This document shows positions 54,155 to 62,802 of a DNA stretch of 64,000 nucleotides, piece by piece (within the stretch, counting starts at the first letter, position 1; each line of letters starts with the position of its first letter). Source of the stretch: an uncultured Pelagibacteraceae bacterium (lineage in GTDB: Bacteria; Pseudomonadota; Alphaproteobacteria; Pelagibacterales; Pelagibacteraceae); the NCBI GenBank assembly GCA_902560565.1, contig CACEMG010000004.1, positions 23,929-87,928 on the forward strand. The letters are read 5' to 3'. Below the pieces are notes generated by a model that ran no database searches, was not told the DNA's origin, and saw only the letters and a program-made list of their open reading frames with translations. The position numbers and the translations under genes were made by a program.

Positions 54155-55527
54155 TTGAAATTAAAAAAGAAAAAAAATTTTTTGATACTGTAAAATTTTA
54201 TTTTGACATGAGAATGTTAAAGATTTTACTGTTAGGATCTATCAGTGGTTTTCCCTGGGTCATCATTGGAAGTAGTCTAAGTTTATGGTTAAAGGAAGAA
54301 GGTCTTTCAAGATCCACTATTGGATGGGCTGGATTAATTTTTGCAGTTTATGCTTTTAATTATTTTTGGGCACCATTAATTGACAGAATTCAGATACCCT
54401 TTTTGACAAAAAAAATTGGTCATAGAAAGTCTTGGATTTTTTTAATGCAAATAATAATTTTAATTGGGTTAATATTCTGGAGCTTTATAAACCCAGTGCA
54501 AAATCTAAATCTAGTTATTGGTGCAGGATTAATTATTGCTCTAGCCTCGGCCACACAGGATATAACTGTGGATGCTTTGAGAATTGAGCAAATAAAAAAA
54601 GAGGAAAAAGAAGCTATGGCAGCAGGCGCAGCGATAGCAGTGGTTGGTTGGTGGTCAGGTTATAAATTAGGGGGTGTAATCGCTTTAACGTTGGCGGATT
54701 TTTTAGAAAATTTAGGTATAGTAAATTATTGGCAATTATCTTTTTTAGGTTTGGGTATAATTATAATTTTATTGAATATAGGTATTTTATTTATTAAAGA
54801 AGGAAATTTTTATAATATAAAAAGTTCTCATCTTGAATTAGATGAAAAAATTTTAGGTAAATTAAATTATAATAATATATTTACTAAAATTTTAGCTTGG
54901 GTTACTTCGACAATTTCTGGTCCTTTAATTAGTTTTTTTAAAAAAAATGGAAAAGGAATAGCTATTGGAATTATAAGTTTTATTTTTCTTTTTAAAATAG
55001 GAGAGGCTTTCTTAGGAAGAATGTCTGTAATTTTTTATAAAGAAATTGGTTTTTCTAAATCCGATATAGCACTTTATTCAAAAACTTTTGGTTGGATAAC
55101 TACAGTAATTTTTACTTTATTAGGAGGAATGTTTGCTATCCGATCAGGAGTTATTAAATCAATGTTTCTGGCAGGAATGTTAATGGCATTAACAAATGTT
55201 CTTTTTTCTTTTTTAGCATGGAGTGATAAATCATATTTATTATTTGCAATAGCGGTTATTTTAGATGATATGGCGGCTGCTTTTGCAACTGTTGCTTTTG
55301 TTGCTTTTATATCTTTATTAGTTGATAGAAATTATACTGCTACACAATATGCTCTGCTCGCTTCTTTAGGTACAGCAGGAAGAACAACACTTGCCTCTTC
55401 CTCAGGTGCATTAGTAGATTGGCTGAATGGTGATTGGGGCATATTTTTCATAATTACAGCTTTAATGGTAATTCCATCGCTTATTCTTCTATATCTGATG
55501 AAAAATAAAATTAAACTAAATGACTGA
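54151..55527 (+). CDS. AmpG-like MFS permease
   Basis: A 458-residue major-facilitator protein with twelve or so membrane segments, matching AmpG-family muropeptide permeases: LGSISGFPWVIIGSSLSLWLKEEGLSRSTIGW near the start, then RIEQIKKEEKEAMAAGAAIAVVGWW and AFVAFISLLVDRNYTATQYALLASL. AmpG imports anhydromuropeptides for wall recycling. The start at 54151 is chosen because the ATG overlaps the trkH stop (ATGA); a longer in-frame frame beginning at 54067 lies inside trkH. Confidence 0.85.
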   Translation: MIEIKKEKKFFDTVKFYFDMRMLKILLLGSISGFPWVIIGSSLSLWLKEEGLSRSTIGWAGLIFAVYAFNYFWAPLIDRIQIPFLTKKIGHRKSWIFLMQIIILIGLIFWSFINPVQNLNLVIGAGLIIALASATQDITVDALRIEQIKKEEKEAMAAGAAIAVVGWWSGYKLGGVIALTLADFLENLGIVNYWQLSFLGLGIIIILLNIGILFIKEGNFYNIKSSHLELDEKILGKLNYNNIFTKILAWVTSTISGPLISFFKKNGKGIAIGIISFIFLFKIGEAFLGRMSVIFYKEIGFSKSDIALYSKTFGWITTVIFTLLGGMFAIRSGVIKSMFLAGMLMALTNVLFSFLAWSDKSYLLFAIAVILDDMAAAFATVAFVAFISLLVDRNYTATQYALLASLGTAGRTTLASSSGALVDWLNGDWGIFFIITALMVIPSLILLYLMKNKIKLND

Positions 55528-56251
55528 TTTATTTTCAACATCATTAATAAAAAATATTTATAGAAAACCATCGAAAAAATCAGAGGTTACAAGTCAAATA
55601 ATATACGGAGAAAAAATAAGAATTCTTAAATTTGCAAATAGATGGTTAAAAATTAAGACATATAATGACAATTATTCTGGTTATATTACAAACGATAAAC
55701 TTAAAGAAGGTTTAAAAATTATTTTTAAAACTCATAAATTGAAAACTAGAATATTTTCTCAAAATAAAAAAAAGAATTTTCTTACATTTAATAGCAGATT
55801 GCCAATCATTACTAAGAGAAAAAAATTTTTAGAATTTGAGAAAGGCAAATGGGTAAAAAGGACAGATATTAAACCAATAAATCACAAGTACAGAAATTTT
55901 GTTAAAATTTTAAAGTCTTTTAAAAATTGTAAATATACTTGGGGCGGTAAGTCATACAAAGGCATAGACTGTTCAGCACTTATTCAATTATACTATCTTT
56001 ATAATAATAAATTTTTTCCTAGAGATACAAAAGACCAAATATCTTTTAAAAAAGGTAAAAAAAAATTAGTCAAATTTTCAAAAGGAGATATTATCTACTG
56101 GAAAGGTCATGTTGCTGTTTGTTTGAGTAAAAATAAACTTATACATGCATATGGACCTAGAAAAAAAGTACTAATAATGAATATTAAAAAAACTATTGAA
56201 TTAATCGACGAAACAGCAAAACTTAAAGTAAAAAAAATAATAAAAATTTAA
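55520..56251 (+). CDS. NlpC/P60 family cysteine peptidase with SH3-like domain
   Basis: A 243-residue protein. An N-terminal SH3b-like region (ILKFANRWLKIKTYNDNYSGYI, about residues 31-52) precedes a C-terminal NlpC/P60 domain with the catalytic cysteine in YKGIDCSALIQLYY (about residue 152) and the histidine in WKGHVAVCLS (about residue 196). There is no signal peptide. Homologues cleave muropeptide bonds. The gene overlaps the AmpG-like gene by 8 bases, and a cytosolic peptidase next to a muropeptide importer makes a role in wall-peptide breakdown plausible. Confidence 0.85.
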   Translation: MTDLFSTSLIKNIYRKPSKKSEVTSQIIYGEKIRILKFANRWLKIKTYNDNYSGYITNDKLKEGLKIIFKTHKLKTRIFSQNKKKNFLTFNSRLPIITKRKKFLEFEKGKWVKRTDIKPINHKYRNFVKILKSFKNCKYTWGGKSYKGIDCSALIQLYYLYNNKFFPRDTKDQISFKKGKKKLVKFSKGDIIYWKGHVAVCLSKNKLIHAYGPRKKVLIMNIKKTIELIDETAKLKVKKIIKI

Positions 56252-56253
56252 AT

Positions 56254-57789
56254 ATGAATTTAGAAGAAAAATTCAATATTTTGGTAAATAAAATGAATTT
56301 TGGTCATTATGATGAGGTGATTTTTGAAACAAACTATTTAATTAAAAAGTTCCCAAAACAAGAGGCTTTATATAATCTTTTAGCTCTTACTTATCAAGCA
56401 AAAGGCGAATATGATAAATCAATTGAGTTATTAAATGATGCATTAAAAAAAAGTAAAAATAACACAAATTTTTTAAACAATATTGGATTAGGGTATTACA
56501 AACAAAAAAATTATATCAAAGCAGAACATTATTTTAATGAAGTTTTAAAACATAACCCAAGATTTATTAATACTATTAATAATCTAGCTAGTTTATATAA
56601 TGAGATTAATAATTCAAACGAGTGTGAGAAGCTTTACATAAAGGCTCTGAGTATCAATGATAATGTTTTAGAAACAAACTATAATTACGCATCATTTTTG
56701 CAAACTTTAGGAAGGTATTCAGAAGCTGAAAAATATTATAATAGAACTTTAGAAATTAACAAGGACTTTACCAGAGCTCATAAAAGTTTAGCAATGCTTA
56801 AAAAATATAAAAAAGATGACAAATATATATCCTTACTTGAAGAAAAAATTAAAAATAAAAACCTCCATAAATCAAATGTAAAAGATTTATCTTTTGCTTT
56901 AGGTAAAATATATGAGGATATTGGCGAATATAAAAAATCATTCGAACATATTAAAATAGCAAATGATATTAAAAAGCAATTATCAAAGTTTGATATAAAA
57001 AGTGAAATAGAACTTTTTGAGAAAATACAAAAATTCCATGAAAATATTAAAATCAAAAATTTTCCTACGAATGGAGATAAGAAAAAAATAATATTTATTT
57101 TAGGTATGCCTAGGACGGGAACTTCTTTAGTTGAGCAGATAATTTCAAGTCACAGTGAGGTTTATGGTGCTGGAGAATTGCCTTTTCTAGAGCAATATTT
57201 CAGAAAATATTTAAATAATTTTGGTGATCAACAAAATATAGATAAAGATCTTGCAAAATTTAAAAGAAATTATTTAGCTATAATTGAAAAAATGACGAAG
57301 TCTGATGTGATTACAGATAAAGCACCATTAAACTTTCGATGGATAGGATTAATTAAAATAATATTCCCAAATGCAATTATAATTCATTGTAAAAGAGATC
57401 CCCTTGAAAACAGTTGGTCTATTTACAAAAATGATTTTGAAGGGGGAATGTTATTTTCTAACGATTTTCAGGATATAGCATATTATTATAATATTTATCA
57501 AAATTTAATGAATTTTTGGAAAAATGCTTTTAAAAGAGAAATTTATGACATTAGTTATGAAGATTTGATCAATAATTCCGAAGGCAAAATTAGAGAAATA
57601 ATTAATTTTTGTAGACTAGATTGGCAAGATGCATGTTTGGAATATTATAACAATAAAAGATCAATTAAGACTGTAAGTTTTAACCAAGCTAGAAAACCTA
57701 TTTACAGAGACTCTTTAAAGGGTGCTGTAAAATATAAAAATTATATTCAAGATTTGGAAAACGCACTATCTTCTTCCAAAGTCAGGTAA
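56254..57789 (+). CDS. TPR repeat-sulfotransferase fusion
   Basis: A 511-residue two-part protein. About residues 5-190 contain tetratricopeptide repeats (for example ALYNLLALTYQAKGEYDKSIELLNDA and NFLNNIGLGYYKQKNYIKAEHYF). About residues 270-500 form a PAPS-dependent sulfotransferase: the 5'-phosphosulfate loop in FILGMPRTGTSLVEQIISSH (about residues 279-298), and HCKRDPLENSWSIYK for the 3'-phosphate. Substrates are unknown; the fusion suggests a protein or glycan acceptor held by the repeats. It starts 2 bases after the peptidase stop, and its tail overlaps tyrA by 24 bases. Confidence 0.87.
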   Translation: MNLEEKFNILVNKMNFGHYDEVIFETNYLIKKFPKQEALYNLLALTYQAKGEYDKSIELLNDALKKSKNNTNFLNNIGLGYYKQKNYIKAEHYFNEVLKHNPRFINTINNLASLYNEINNSNECEKLYIKALSINDNVLETNYNYASFLQTLGRYSEAEKYYNRTLEINKDFTRAHKSLAMLKKYKKDDKYISLLEEKIKNKNLHKSNVKDLSFALGKIYEDIGEYKKSFEHIKIANDIKKQLSKFDIKSEIELFEKIQKFHENIKIKNFPTNGDKKKIIFILGMPRTGTSLVEQIISSHSEVYGAGELPFLEQYFRKYLNNFGDQQNIDKDLAKFKRNYLAIIEKMTKSDVITDKAPLNFRWIGLIKIIFPNAIIIHCKRDPLENSWSIYKNDFEGGMLFSNDFQDIAYYYNIYQNLMNFWKNAFKREIYDISYEDLINNSEGKIREIINFCRLDWQDACLEYYNNKRSIKTVSFNQARKPIYRDSLKGAVKYKNYIQDLENALSSSKVR

Positions 57790-58665
57790 ATTTACATCTT
57801 GTTTAGAAGAAACTATTTTTTTTCGAATTTTTTTTGATTCTTGCATTATTTTGATTAATTGTTTCTCATTTTTATTATTAATTAATTTTTTTATTTGGCG
57901 CATATTGTTTATAAAAAGATCAATTCCCTTAATAATGTTTTTATGATTATAAAGAAATATATCTTTCCACATAATCTCATTTGAAGCTGCAGTCCTTGTA
58001 AAATCTCTCAATCCACCAGCACTAAATTTAACTATGTTTGATTTTTTTTTCTTCTCAAAATTCATCGCAGTTTTTACCATGTTATAAGCAACAAGGTGGG
58101 GTATATGGCTTGTAATTGAAAAAATATGATCATGTTCTTTCAAATTCATGTAAACTATATTACTTCCAATTTTACTCCAAAATTTAGATAAAATTTTCAA
58201 CTGTGTTTTTTTTGTACTTTTTTCTTTAATTAAAACACACCATTTATCAGAAAATAATTTTTCATTCCCAAATTTAGGACCACTCACTTCAGAACCTGCG
58301 ATTGGGTGGCTTGAGATCCAATTAATATTTTTTTTTATCCTGGTTTTTGTTTTTTTAAATATTTTTTCTTTAGCTGAACCAACATCAGTAACTATTGTAT
58401 TTTTATTAATATATTTTTCCAATTTGTTTAAAACTTTAAAATATTCGCCTAAATGTGTACAAATTATTATCATATCCATACTGGGAATTTGTTTTTTAGA
58501 ATCTTTCAAAATCTCACAATTTAATCCTAATCTTTTAATTTGTTTAATATGATTTTTTGATCTTTCTAAAATATAAATTTTTTTTGATATTTTTTTTTTA
58601 ATTGTAGCTCTCAAAATTGAGGAGCCAATTAAGCCACATCCAACAATTAAAATTTTTTTAAACAT
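57766..58665 (-). CDS. tyrA: Prephenate/arogenate dehydrogenase
   Basis: A 299-residue NAD(P)-dependent enzyme of tyrosine synthesis. The N-terminal Rossmann motif KILIVGCGLIGSSI (about residues 4-17) and ISSHPIAGSEVSGPKFGNEKLF (about residues 116-137) are the TyrA signatures. There is no chorismate mutase or ACT domain. It is transcribed after the aminotransferase gene (8-base overlap), so the pair would carry out the final steps from prephenate to tyrosine. Confidence 0.9.
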   Translation of the reverse strand: MFKKILIVGCGLIGSSILRATIKKKISKKIYILERSKNHIKQIKRLGLNCEILKDSKKQIPSMDMIIICTHLGEYFKVLNKLEKYINKNTIVTDVGSAKEKIFKKTKTRIKKNINWISSHPIAGSEVSGPKFGNEKLFSDKWCVLIKEKSTKKTQLKILSKFWSKIGSNIVYMNLKEHDHIFSITSHIPHLVAYNMVKTAMNFEKKKKSNIVKFSAGGLRDFTRTAASNEIMWKDIFLYNHKNIIKGIDLFINNMRQIKKLINNKNEKQLIKIMQESKKIRKKIVSSKQDVNLPDFGRR

Positions 58666-59749
58666 TTTTAAATATTTTTTCTACTTCTTTGAGGAAAAAT
58701 TTATTTTCTGCACTATTTCCAATTGTTAACCTTAGATGGTTATCAATTCCATAAGTATTCATTTCTCTTAGTATAATTCCTCTACTTTCTAATTTTTTTT
58801 CAAATAAAATTGCAGATAGTTTACAACGATTAAAATTTAGTAAAAGAAAATTAGCACTTACTTTATTTGAGTAAATATTAAATTCCTCCAGATTTTTTTT
58901 AATTTTTTTACTCCAGTATAAATTGTGTTTAATTGATTTGTTAATAAATTTATTATCCTTTAAAGCTTCAATTGCACATAACTGTGCAATTTCATTAACA
59001 TTAAATGGTGGCTTAATAAAATTTAAAGCTTGAATAATTTTTTTGTCTCCATAACCCCATCCAATTCTTAAAGCCGCCAATCCATAAATTTTAGAAAATG
59101 TTCTTAGTATGAAAACATTTTTTGTATTTTTAAAAATTTTTAAACCTGATGAATATTTATTATCCTTCATATATTCATAATATGCATCATCTATTACTAA
59201 TAAAATATCTTTTCTTAATCTTTTTCTTAAATTAATTAATTCATTTCTATAAAGATATGTTCCTGTAGGATTATTAGGATTTGCTAAAAAAACTATTTTA
59301 GTTTTTTTATTTACTTTATTAATTATGTTATCTACTGAAATCTTAAAGTTTTTCTCTTTTGAAAAAATTACTCTAGCACCTGATATAGATGCATAAATTC
59401 TGTACATTAAAAAACTAAATTCTGGAACAATAACTTGATCACCTTTACTCAAAAATAATTGGCAAAGCATTTGAATAATCTCATCTGATCCAGATCCACA
59501 AATTACCTTGTTAGCATCACATTTAAATTTAATTGAAATTTGTTTTCTTAATAATTTGGAGGTGTAATCTGGGTATTTTGAAGTGTTAACATTATTTCTT
59601 AAGATTGCTTTTACTTTTGAACTTGCTCCTAATGCAGATTCATTTGCGGATAATTTGATTATTTTTCTAGTCTCCTTTAAATTTGGAATTTCGTATTTTC
59701 CTGGCTTATAAGATTGAAATTTTAGTTTTTTAAATTTAGCTAGTTTCAT
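58658..59749 (-). CDS. hisC: Histidinol-phosphate/aromatic aminotransferase
   Basis: A 363-residue class I/II PLP aminotransferase of the HisC family. Signatures are SANESALGASSKVKAIL, CGSGSDEIIQMLCQLFL, FLANPNNPTGTYL (about residues 154-166), VIDDAYYEY and the PLP lysine in RTFSKIYGLAALRIGWGYG (about residue 219). It can serve in histidine synthesis and as the aromatic aminotransferase; pairing with tyrA suggests the second. No other his gene is in the window. It is divergent from the SAM-II-controlled metX unit. Confidence 0.88.
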   Translation of the reverse strand: MKLAKFKKLKFQSYKPGKYEIPNLKETRKIIKLSANESALGASSKVKAILRNNVNTSKYPDYTSKLLRKQISIKFKCDANKVICGSGSDEIIQMLCQLFLSKGDQVIVPEFSFLMYRIYASISGARVIFSKEKNFKISVDNIINKVNKKTKIVFLANPNNPTGTYLYRNELINLRKRLRKDILLVIDDAYYEYMKDNKYSSGLKIFKNTKNVFILRTFSKIYGLAALRIGWGYGDKKIIQALNFIKPPFNVNEIAQLCAIEALKDNKFINKSIKHNLYWSKKIKKNLEEFNIYSNKVSANFLLLNFNRCKLSAILFEKKLESRGIILREMNTYGIDNHLRLTIGNSAENKFFLKEVEKIFKNV

Positions 59750-59824
59750 AATTTTAAATGCTTCTGGTATATATAGTTAAATTATAATTTATTTAAATTA
59801 AATAAGTAAAATTCCTTTAAAAAT

Positions 59825-59853
59825 TTGACATATAAAAACCTTTAATGTAAATA
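59825..59853 (+). promoter_or_regulatory. Promoter of metX
   Basis: TTGACA (59825-59830) and TAAATA (59848-59853) separated by 17 bases. The start site would fall at about 59860, right at the first stem of the riboswitch, so the aptamer occupies the 5' end of the message. Confidence 0.7.
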
Positions 59854-59856
59854 ATG

Positions 59857-59912
59857 GTTGCGCTGATTTAAACTGAATTGCGAGCGCTTAAAAAAAACCG
59901 CTAAATAAGTTT
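59857..59912 (+). promoter_or_regulatory. SAM-II riboswitch upstream of metX
   Basis: The stretch closely matches the alphaproteobacterial SAM-II aptamer. The stem GCGCT (59860-59864) pairs with AGCGC (59883-59887), with a GATTTAA loop directly after the left arm and TTGC before the right arm. The pseudoknot strand GCTAAA (59900-59905) and a second part, ACT (59872-59874) with AGT (59908-59910), close the fold. SAM-II elements sense S-adenosylmethionine and lie ahead of methionine genes, as metX here. Confidence 0.93.
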
Positions 59913-59940
59913 TTTTTCTCCAATTCGTCAGCATACAAAT

Positions 59941-61062
59941 ATGAGCAAATTTAAGGATACAAAGAAAATTATTGTTAAAAAACCATTAAAATTAGACTGT
60001 GGGAAGACAATTAATAATTTTCCATTAGCATATGAAACTTATGGAAAATTAAATGGTGACAGAAGTAATGCTATATTAATTTTTCATGCTTTAACTGGAG
60101 ATCAATTTGCATCAGGCATTAATCCAATTACAAAAAAAGATGGTTGGTGGAATTATGCTCTTGGACCCGGAAAAGCAATCGATACTGATAAATATTTTGT
60201 AATTGCAGCAAATGTTATAGGTGGATGCATGGGTTCTTTTGGTCCAAGTGATATTAATCCTGAAACAAAAAAACCTTATGGTACAAACTTTCCAGTTATC
60301 ACAATTAATGACATGGTTAATGCTCAATATAATCTCTTAGAATATTTTAAAATTGAAAAGTTATTTAGTGTTATTGGAGGATCTATGGGTGGAATGCAAG
60401 TACTTCAGTTTGTATCAAATTTTCCTAATAAGGCCCTTACCGCAATCCCAATTGCTTGTACTGCAAGTCATTCAGCTCAAAATATAGCCCTAAATGAACT
60501 TGGCAGACAATCAATAATGGCCGATAGAAATTGGCGAGATGGGTTTTATGAAGAACAAAATAAACAACCAGATAAAGGGCTTGCTGTTGCAAGAATGGCG
60601 GCTCATATTACTTATTTATCCAAAGGAGGACTGCAAGAAAAATTTGGAAGAAAATTGCAAGAAAGAGACGATCTAAAATTTAGTTTTGATGCTGATTTTC
60701 AAATAGAAAGTTATTTGAGATATCAAGGATCAGTTTTTGTTGATAGATTTGATGCAAATAGCTATTTGTATATTACAAGAGCTATGGATTATTTTGACTT
60801 GACAAAAAAATTTGGTGGAAATTTATCAAAAGCTTTCGAGAAAAGTAACACTAAGTTTTTTATTATATCGTTTACGTCAGATTGGCTTTATCCAACCTCT
60901 GAAAATAGAGATATTGTAATTGCTTTAAATGCTATTGGTAAAAATGTAGGATTTGTCGAAATTTCTTCTGATAAAGGTCATGATTCTTTTTTACTTGATG
61001 TTCCAGATTTTTTAAACACTGTTAGGTATTTTTTAAATACTTCTTACAAACAAATTAAATGA
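59941..61062 (+). CDS. metX: Homoserine O-acetyltransferase (or O-succinyltransferase) MetX
   Basis: A 373-residue alpha/beta hydrolase that acylates homoserine for methionine synthesis. The nucleophile is in IGGSMGGMQVLQF (about residue 146), with ALTGDQFASG, NVIGGCMGSFGPSDINP and the histidine in SDKGHDSFLLD. Aspartate in SFTSDWLYP completes the triad. The acyl donor is not fixed by sequence. It is the first gene after the SAM-II riboswitch and overlaps metW by 4 bases. Confidence 0.93.
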   Translation: MSKFKDTKKIIVKKPLKLDCGKTINNFPLAYETYGKLNGDRSNAILIFHALTGDQFASGINPITKKDGWWNYALGPGKAIDTDKYFVIAANVIGGCMGSFGPSDINPETKKPYGTNFPVITINDMVNAQYNLLEYFKIEKLFSVIGGSMGGMQVLQFVSNFPNKALTAIPIACTASHSAQNIALNELGRQSIMADRNWRDGFYEEQNKQPDKGLAVARMAAHITYLSKGGLQEKFGRKLQERDDLKFSFDADFQIESYLRYQGSVFVDRFDANSYLYITRAMDYFDLTKKFGGNLSKAFEKSNTKFFIISFTSDWLYPTSENRDIVIALNAIGKNVGFVEISSDKGHDSFLLDVPDFLNTVRYFLNTSYKQIK

Positions 61063-61613
61063 AAAAAGAATTTTATAATATTGCAAAATTGGTAACTCAA
61101 AATTCTAAAGTCTTAGATGTAGGATGTGGAAATGGTGAACTTATGAAATATATTACAGAAAATATTAGCACAGATATTAGAGGAATTGAGTTATCAAAAT
61201 CCAATGTACAAAAGTGTGTTGAAAAAGGTTTAACAGTCATCGAAGGAAATGCAGAAAAAGATTTAAAGCAATTTCCAGATAGTTCTTTCGATTTTGTAAT
61301 CCTCAGTCAAACTTTACAGGCTTTTCTAGATCCCGAAAACGTGTTGAATGAACTACTAAGGATTGGGAAAAAAGCAATTGTATCAATTCCAAATTTTGGA
61401 CATTGGAAAGTTAGATTACATTTACTTTTAAAAGGTACAATGCCAGTAACCGAAAACTTACCAAATGAGTGGTACAATACACCAAACTTACATATGTGCA
61501 CCATTAAAGATTTTGAAAATTATTGTAAAAACAGAAATATTAAAATTAATTTAAAAAATTTGAAGTATCACAATTTTTTTTCAGAATTAGGAATTTTTGT
61601 ATTGGAGAAGTAA
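61059..61613 (+). CDS. metW: Methionine biosynthesis protein MetW
   Basis: A 184-residue class I SAM-dependent methyltransferase-fold protein. The SAM motif is VLDVGCGNGELMKYI (about residues 20-34), and the FVILSQTLQAF and PNFGHWKVRLHLL segments are typical of MetW, which works with MetX in homoserine acylation in many Proteobacteria. The ATG overlaps the metX TGA, so the two proteins would be made in step. Confidence 0.93.
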   Translation: MKKEFYNIAKLVTQNSKVLDVGCGNGELMKYITENISTDIRGIELSKSNVQKCVEKGLTVIEGNAEKDLKQFPDSSFDFVILSQTLQAFLDPENVLNELLRIGKKAIVSIPNFGHWKVRLHLLLKGTMPVTENLPNEWYNTPNLHMCTIKDFENYCKNRNIKINLKNLKYHNFFSELGIFVLEK

Positions 61614-61614
61614 A

Positions 61615-62334
61615 ATGAAAATAGAAATAATCAAATGTCTTGAGGATAACTTTTCATATTTACTAATTAATGAAAAAAATTCTGATGCGTGTGTAGTCGA
61701 TCCTGGAGAGGCTAAACCAGTTTTGAAATTCATTGAAGAAAATAAAATAAATTTAAAGTATATTTTGAATACTCATCACCATGGAGATCATATAGGTGGT
61801 AATAACACATTAAAAAATAAATTTAGTGCGAAAATTCTTGCGTCTGAAAATGATAGAGAAAGAATTCCAGAGATTGATATTTTTTTAAGCGACGGTCAAG
61901 TTTGGAAGGATGATATATTTGAGTTTAAAGTTATTAGCGTTCCAGGACATACTATGGGACATATATGTTTTTACTTTTTTAATGAAAAAATAGTCTTTAC
62001 CGGAGACACATTATTTTCCCTAGGATGTGGAAGAGTTTTTGAAGGAAGTAATAAGGATATGTTCAATTCATTAACAAAATTAAAAAGTTTGCCTCCAGTA
62101 ACCAAGGTATATTTTGGGCACGAATATACGTTAAATAATTCTATTTTTTGTAGTAAATTTGATGAAAATAATTCTGAACTTGATAGAAAAATTATTGATA
62201 TTAAAAAAAAATTAAATAATGGACTTCCTACTGTTCCATCCTCAATAAAAGATGAATTAGATTGTAATATTTTTTTGAGAGCAAAAAACTTAAAAGAATT
62301 TTCAAAATTACGGGATTTAAAGGATAATTTTTAA
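61615..62334 (+). CDS. gloB: Hydroxyacylglutathione hydrolase (glyoxalase II)
   Basis: A 239-residue metallo-beta-lactamase-fold enzyme that hydrolyses S-lactoylglutathione. Metal ligands are in THHHGDHIGGNN (about residues 53-64), VPGHTMGHICFY and FTGDTLFSLGCGRVFEGS, with the third histidine in FGHEYTLNN. The ATG at 61615 follows the metW stop by 1 base and has a GGAGAAG ribosome site; an upstream in-frame codon lies inside metW. It is the third gene of the SAM-II unit, though its link with methionine is not obvious. Confidence 0.92.
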   Translation: MKIEIIKCLEDNFSYLLINEKNSDACVVDPGEAKPVLKFIEENKINLKYILNTHHHGDHIGGNNTLKNKFSAKILASENDRERIPEIDIFLSDGQVWKDDIFEFKVISVPGHTMGHICFYFFNEKIVFTGDTLFSLGCGRVFEGSNKDMFNSLTKLKSLPPVTKVYFGHEYTLNNSIFCSKFDENNSELDRKIIDIKKKLNNGLPTVPSSIKDELDCNIFLRAKNLKEFSKLRDLKDNF

Positions 62335-62344
62335 TCGATAATCC

Positions 62345-62372
62345 TTGACTAAAAATACCTTAGATCTATATT
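62345..62372 (+). promoter_or_regulatory. Promoter of rplU-rpmA-obgE
   Basis: TTGACT (62345-62350) and TATATT (62367-62372) with a 16-base spacer, in the 62-base gap before rplU. The start site would fall near 62379, leaving a leader of about 18 bases. It sits where a promoter for a strongly expressed ribosomal operon is expected. Confidence 0.65.
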
Positions 62373-62396
62373 GCAGCATTATTTAGGATAAATTTT

Positions 62397-62786
62397 ATGT
62401 CATTTGCAGTCATACAAACTGGTGGAAAACAGTACAAAGTTAAAACCGGAGAGATACTTAAAGTTGAGAAATTGATCGACAAAGACAAGGTTGAGTTTAA
62501 GAACATCTTAGCTTATGGAGATGAAAAAAATGCTGAAGTTGGCTCTCCAAAGATTGAAGGTGCGAAAGTTGAAGCTGAAATTTTAAAAAATGGTAAAAAT
62601 AGAACTGTTTTAGTTTTTAAGAAAAGAAGAAGAAAAAATTCAAGAAGAAAAAATGGACATAGACAAGAATTTACATTAGTAAGAATAAGTAAAATTTTTG
62701 CTAAAGATGGTAAAGTACTCTCAGAAGCTGAAAAATATAAAAAAGTAGAGAAAGAAAAAACTAAAAAAGAAGAAGCTAAAAAGTAA
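62397..62786 (+). CDS. rplU: 50S ribosomal protein L21
   Basis: A 129-residue large-subunit protein. The N-terminus SFAVIQTGGKQYKVKTGEILKVEKL and the later KKRRRKNSRRKNGHRQEFTLVRI, binding rRNA, are diagnostic. A lysine/glutamate-rich tail of about 25 residues extends past the usual 103-residue core, as in some other alphaproteobacteria. It precedes rpmA by 16 bases. Confidence 0.97.
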   Translation: MSFAVIQTGGKQYKVKTGEILKVEKLIDKDKVEFKNILAYGDEKNAEVGSPKIEGAKVEAEILKNGKNRTVLVFKKRRRKNSRRKNGHRQEFTLVRISKIFAKDGKVLSEAEKYKKVEKEKTKKEEAKK

Positions 62787-62802
62787 ATATAGAGAATAAA
62801 TT

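Larger units (their letters stand above)
59750..59940. other. Divergent regulatory spacer of hisC and metX
   Basis: 191 bases. The metX side carries the promoter and SAM-II riboswitch listed separately. The hisC side is AT-rich with several TATA-like stretches but no clear consensus. Confidence 0.6.

Noticed and set aside
59913..59940. A second, tandem SAM aptamer (SAM-V) between the SAM-II element and metX
   Set aside because: Only about 28 bases remain before the ATG, and no second aptamer-like core is present.
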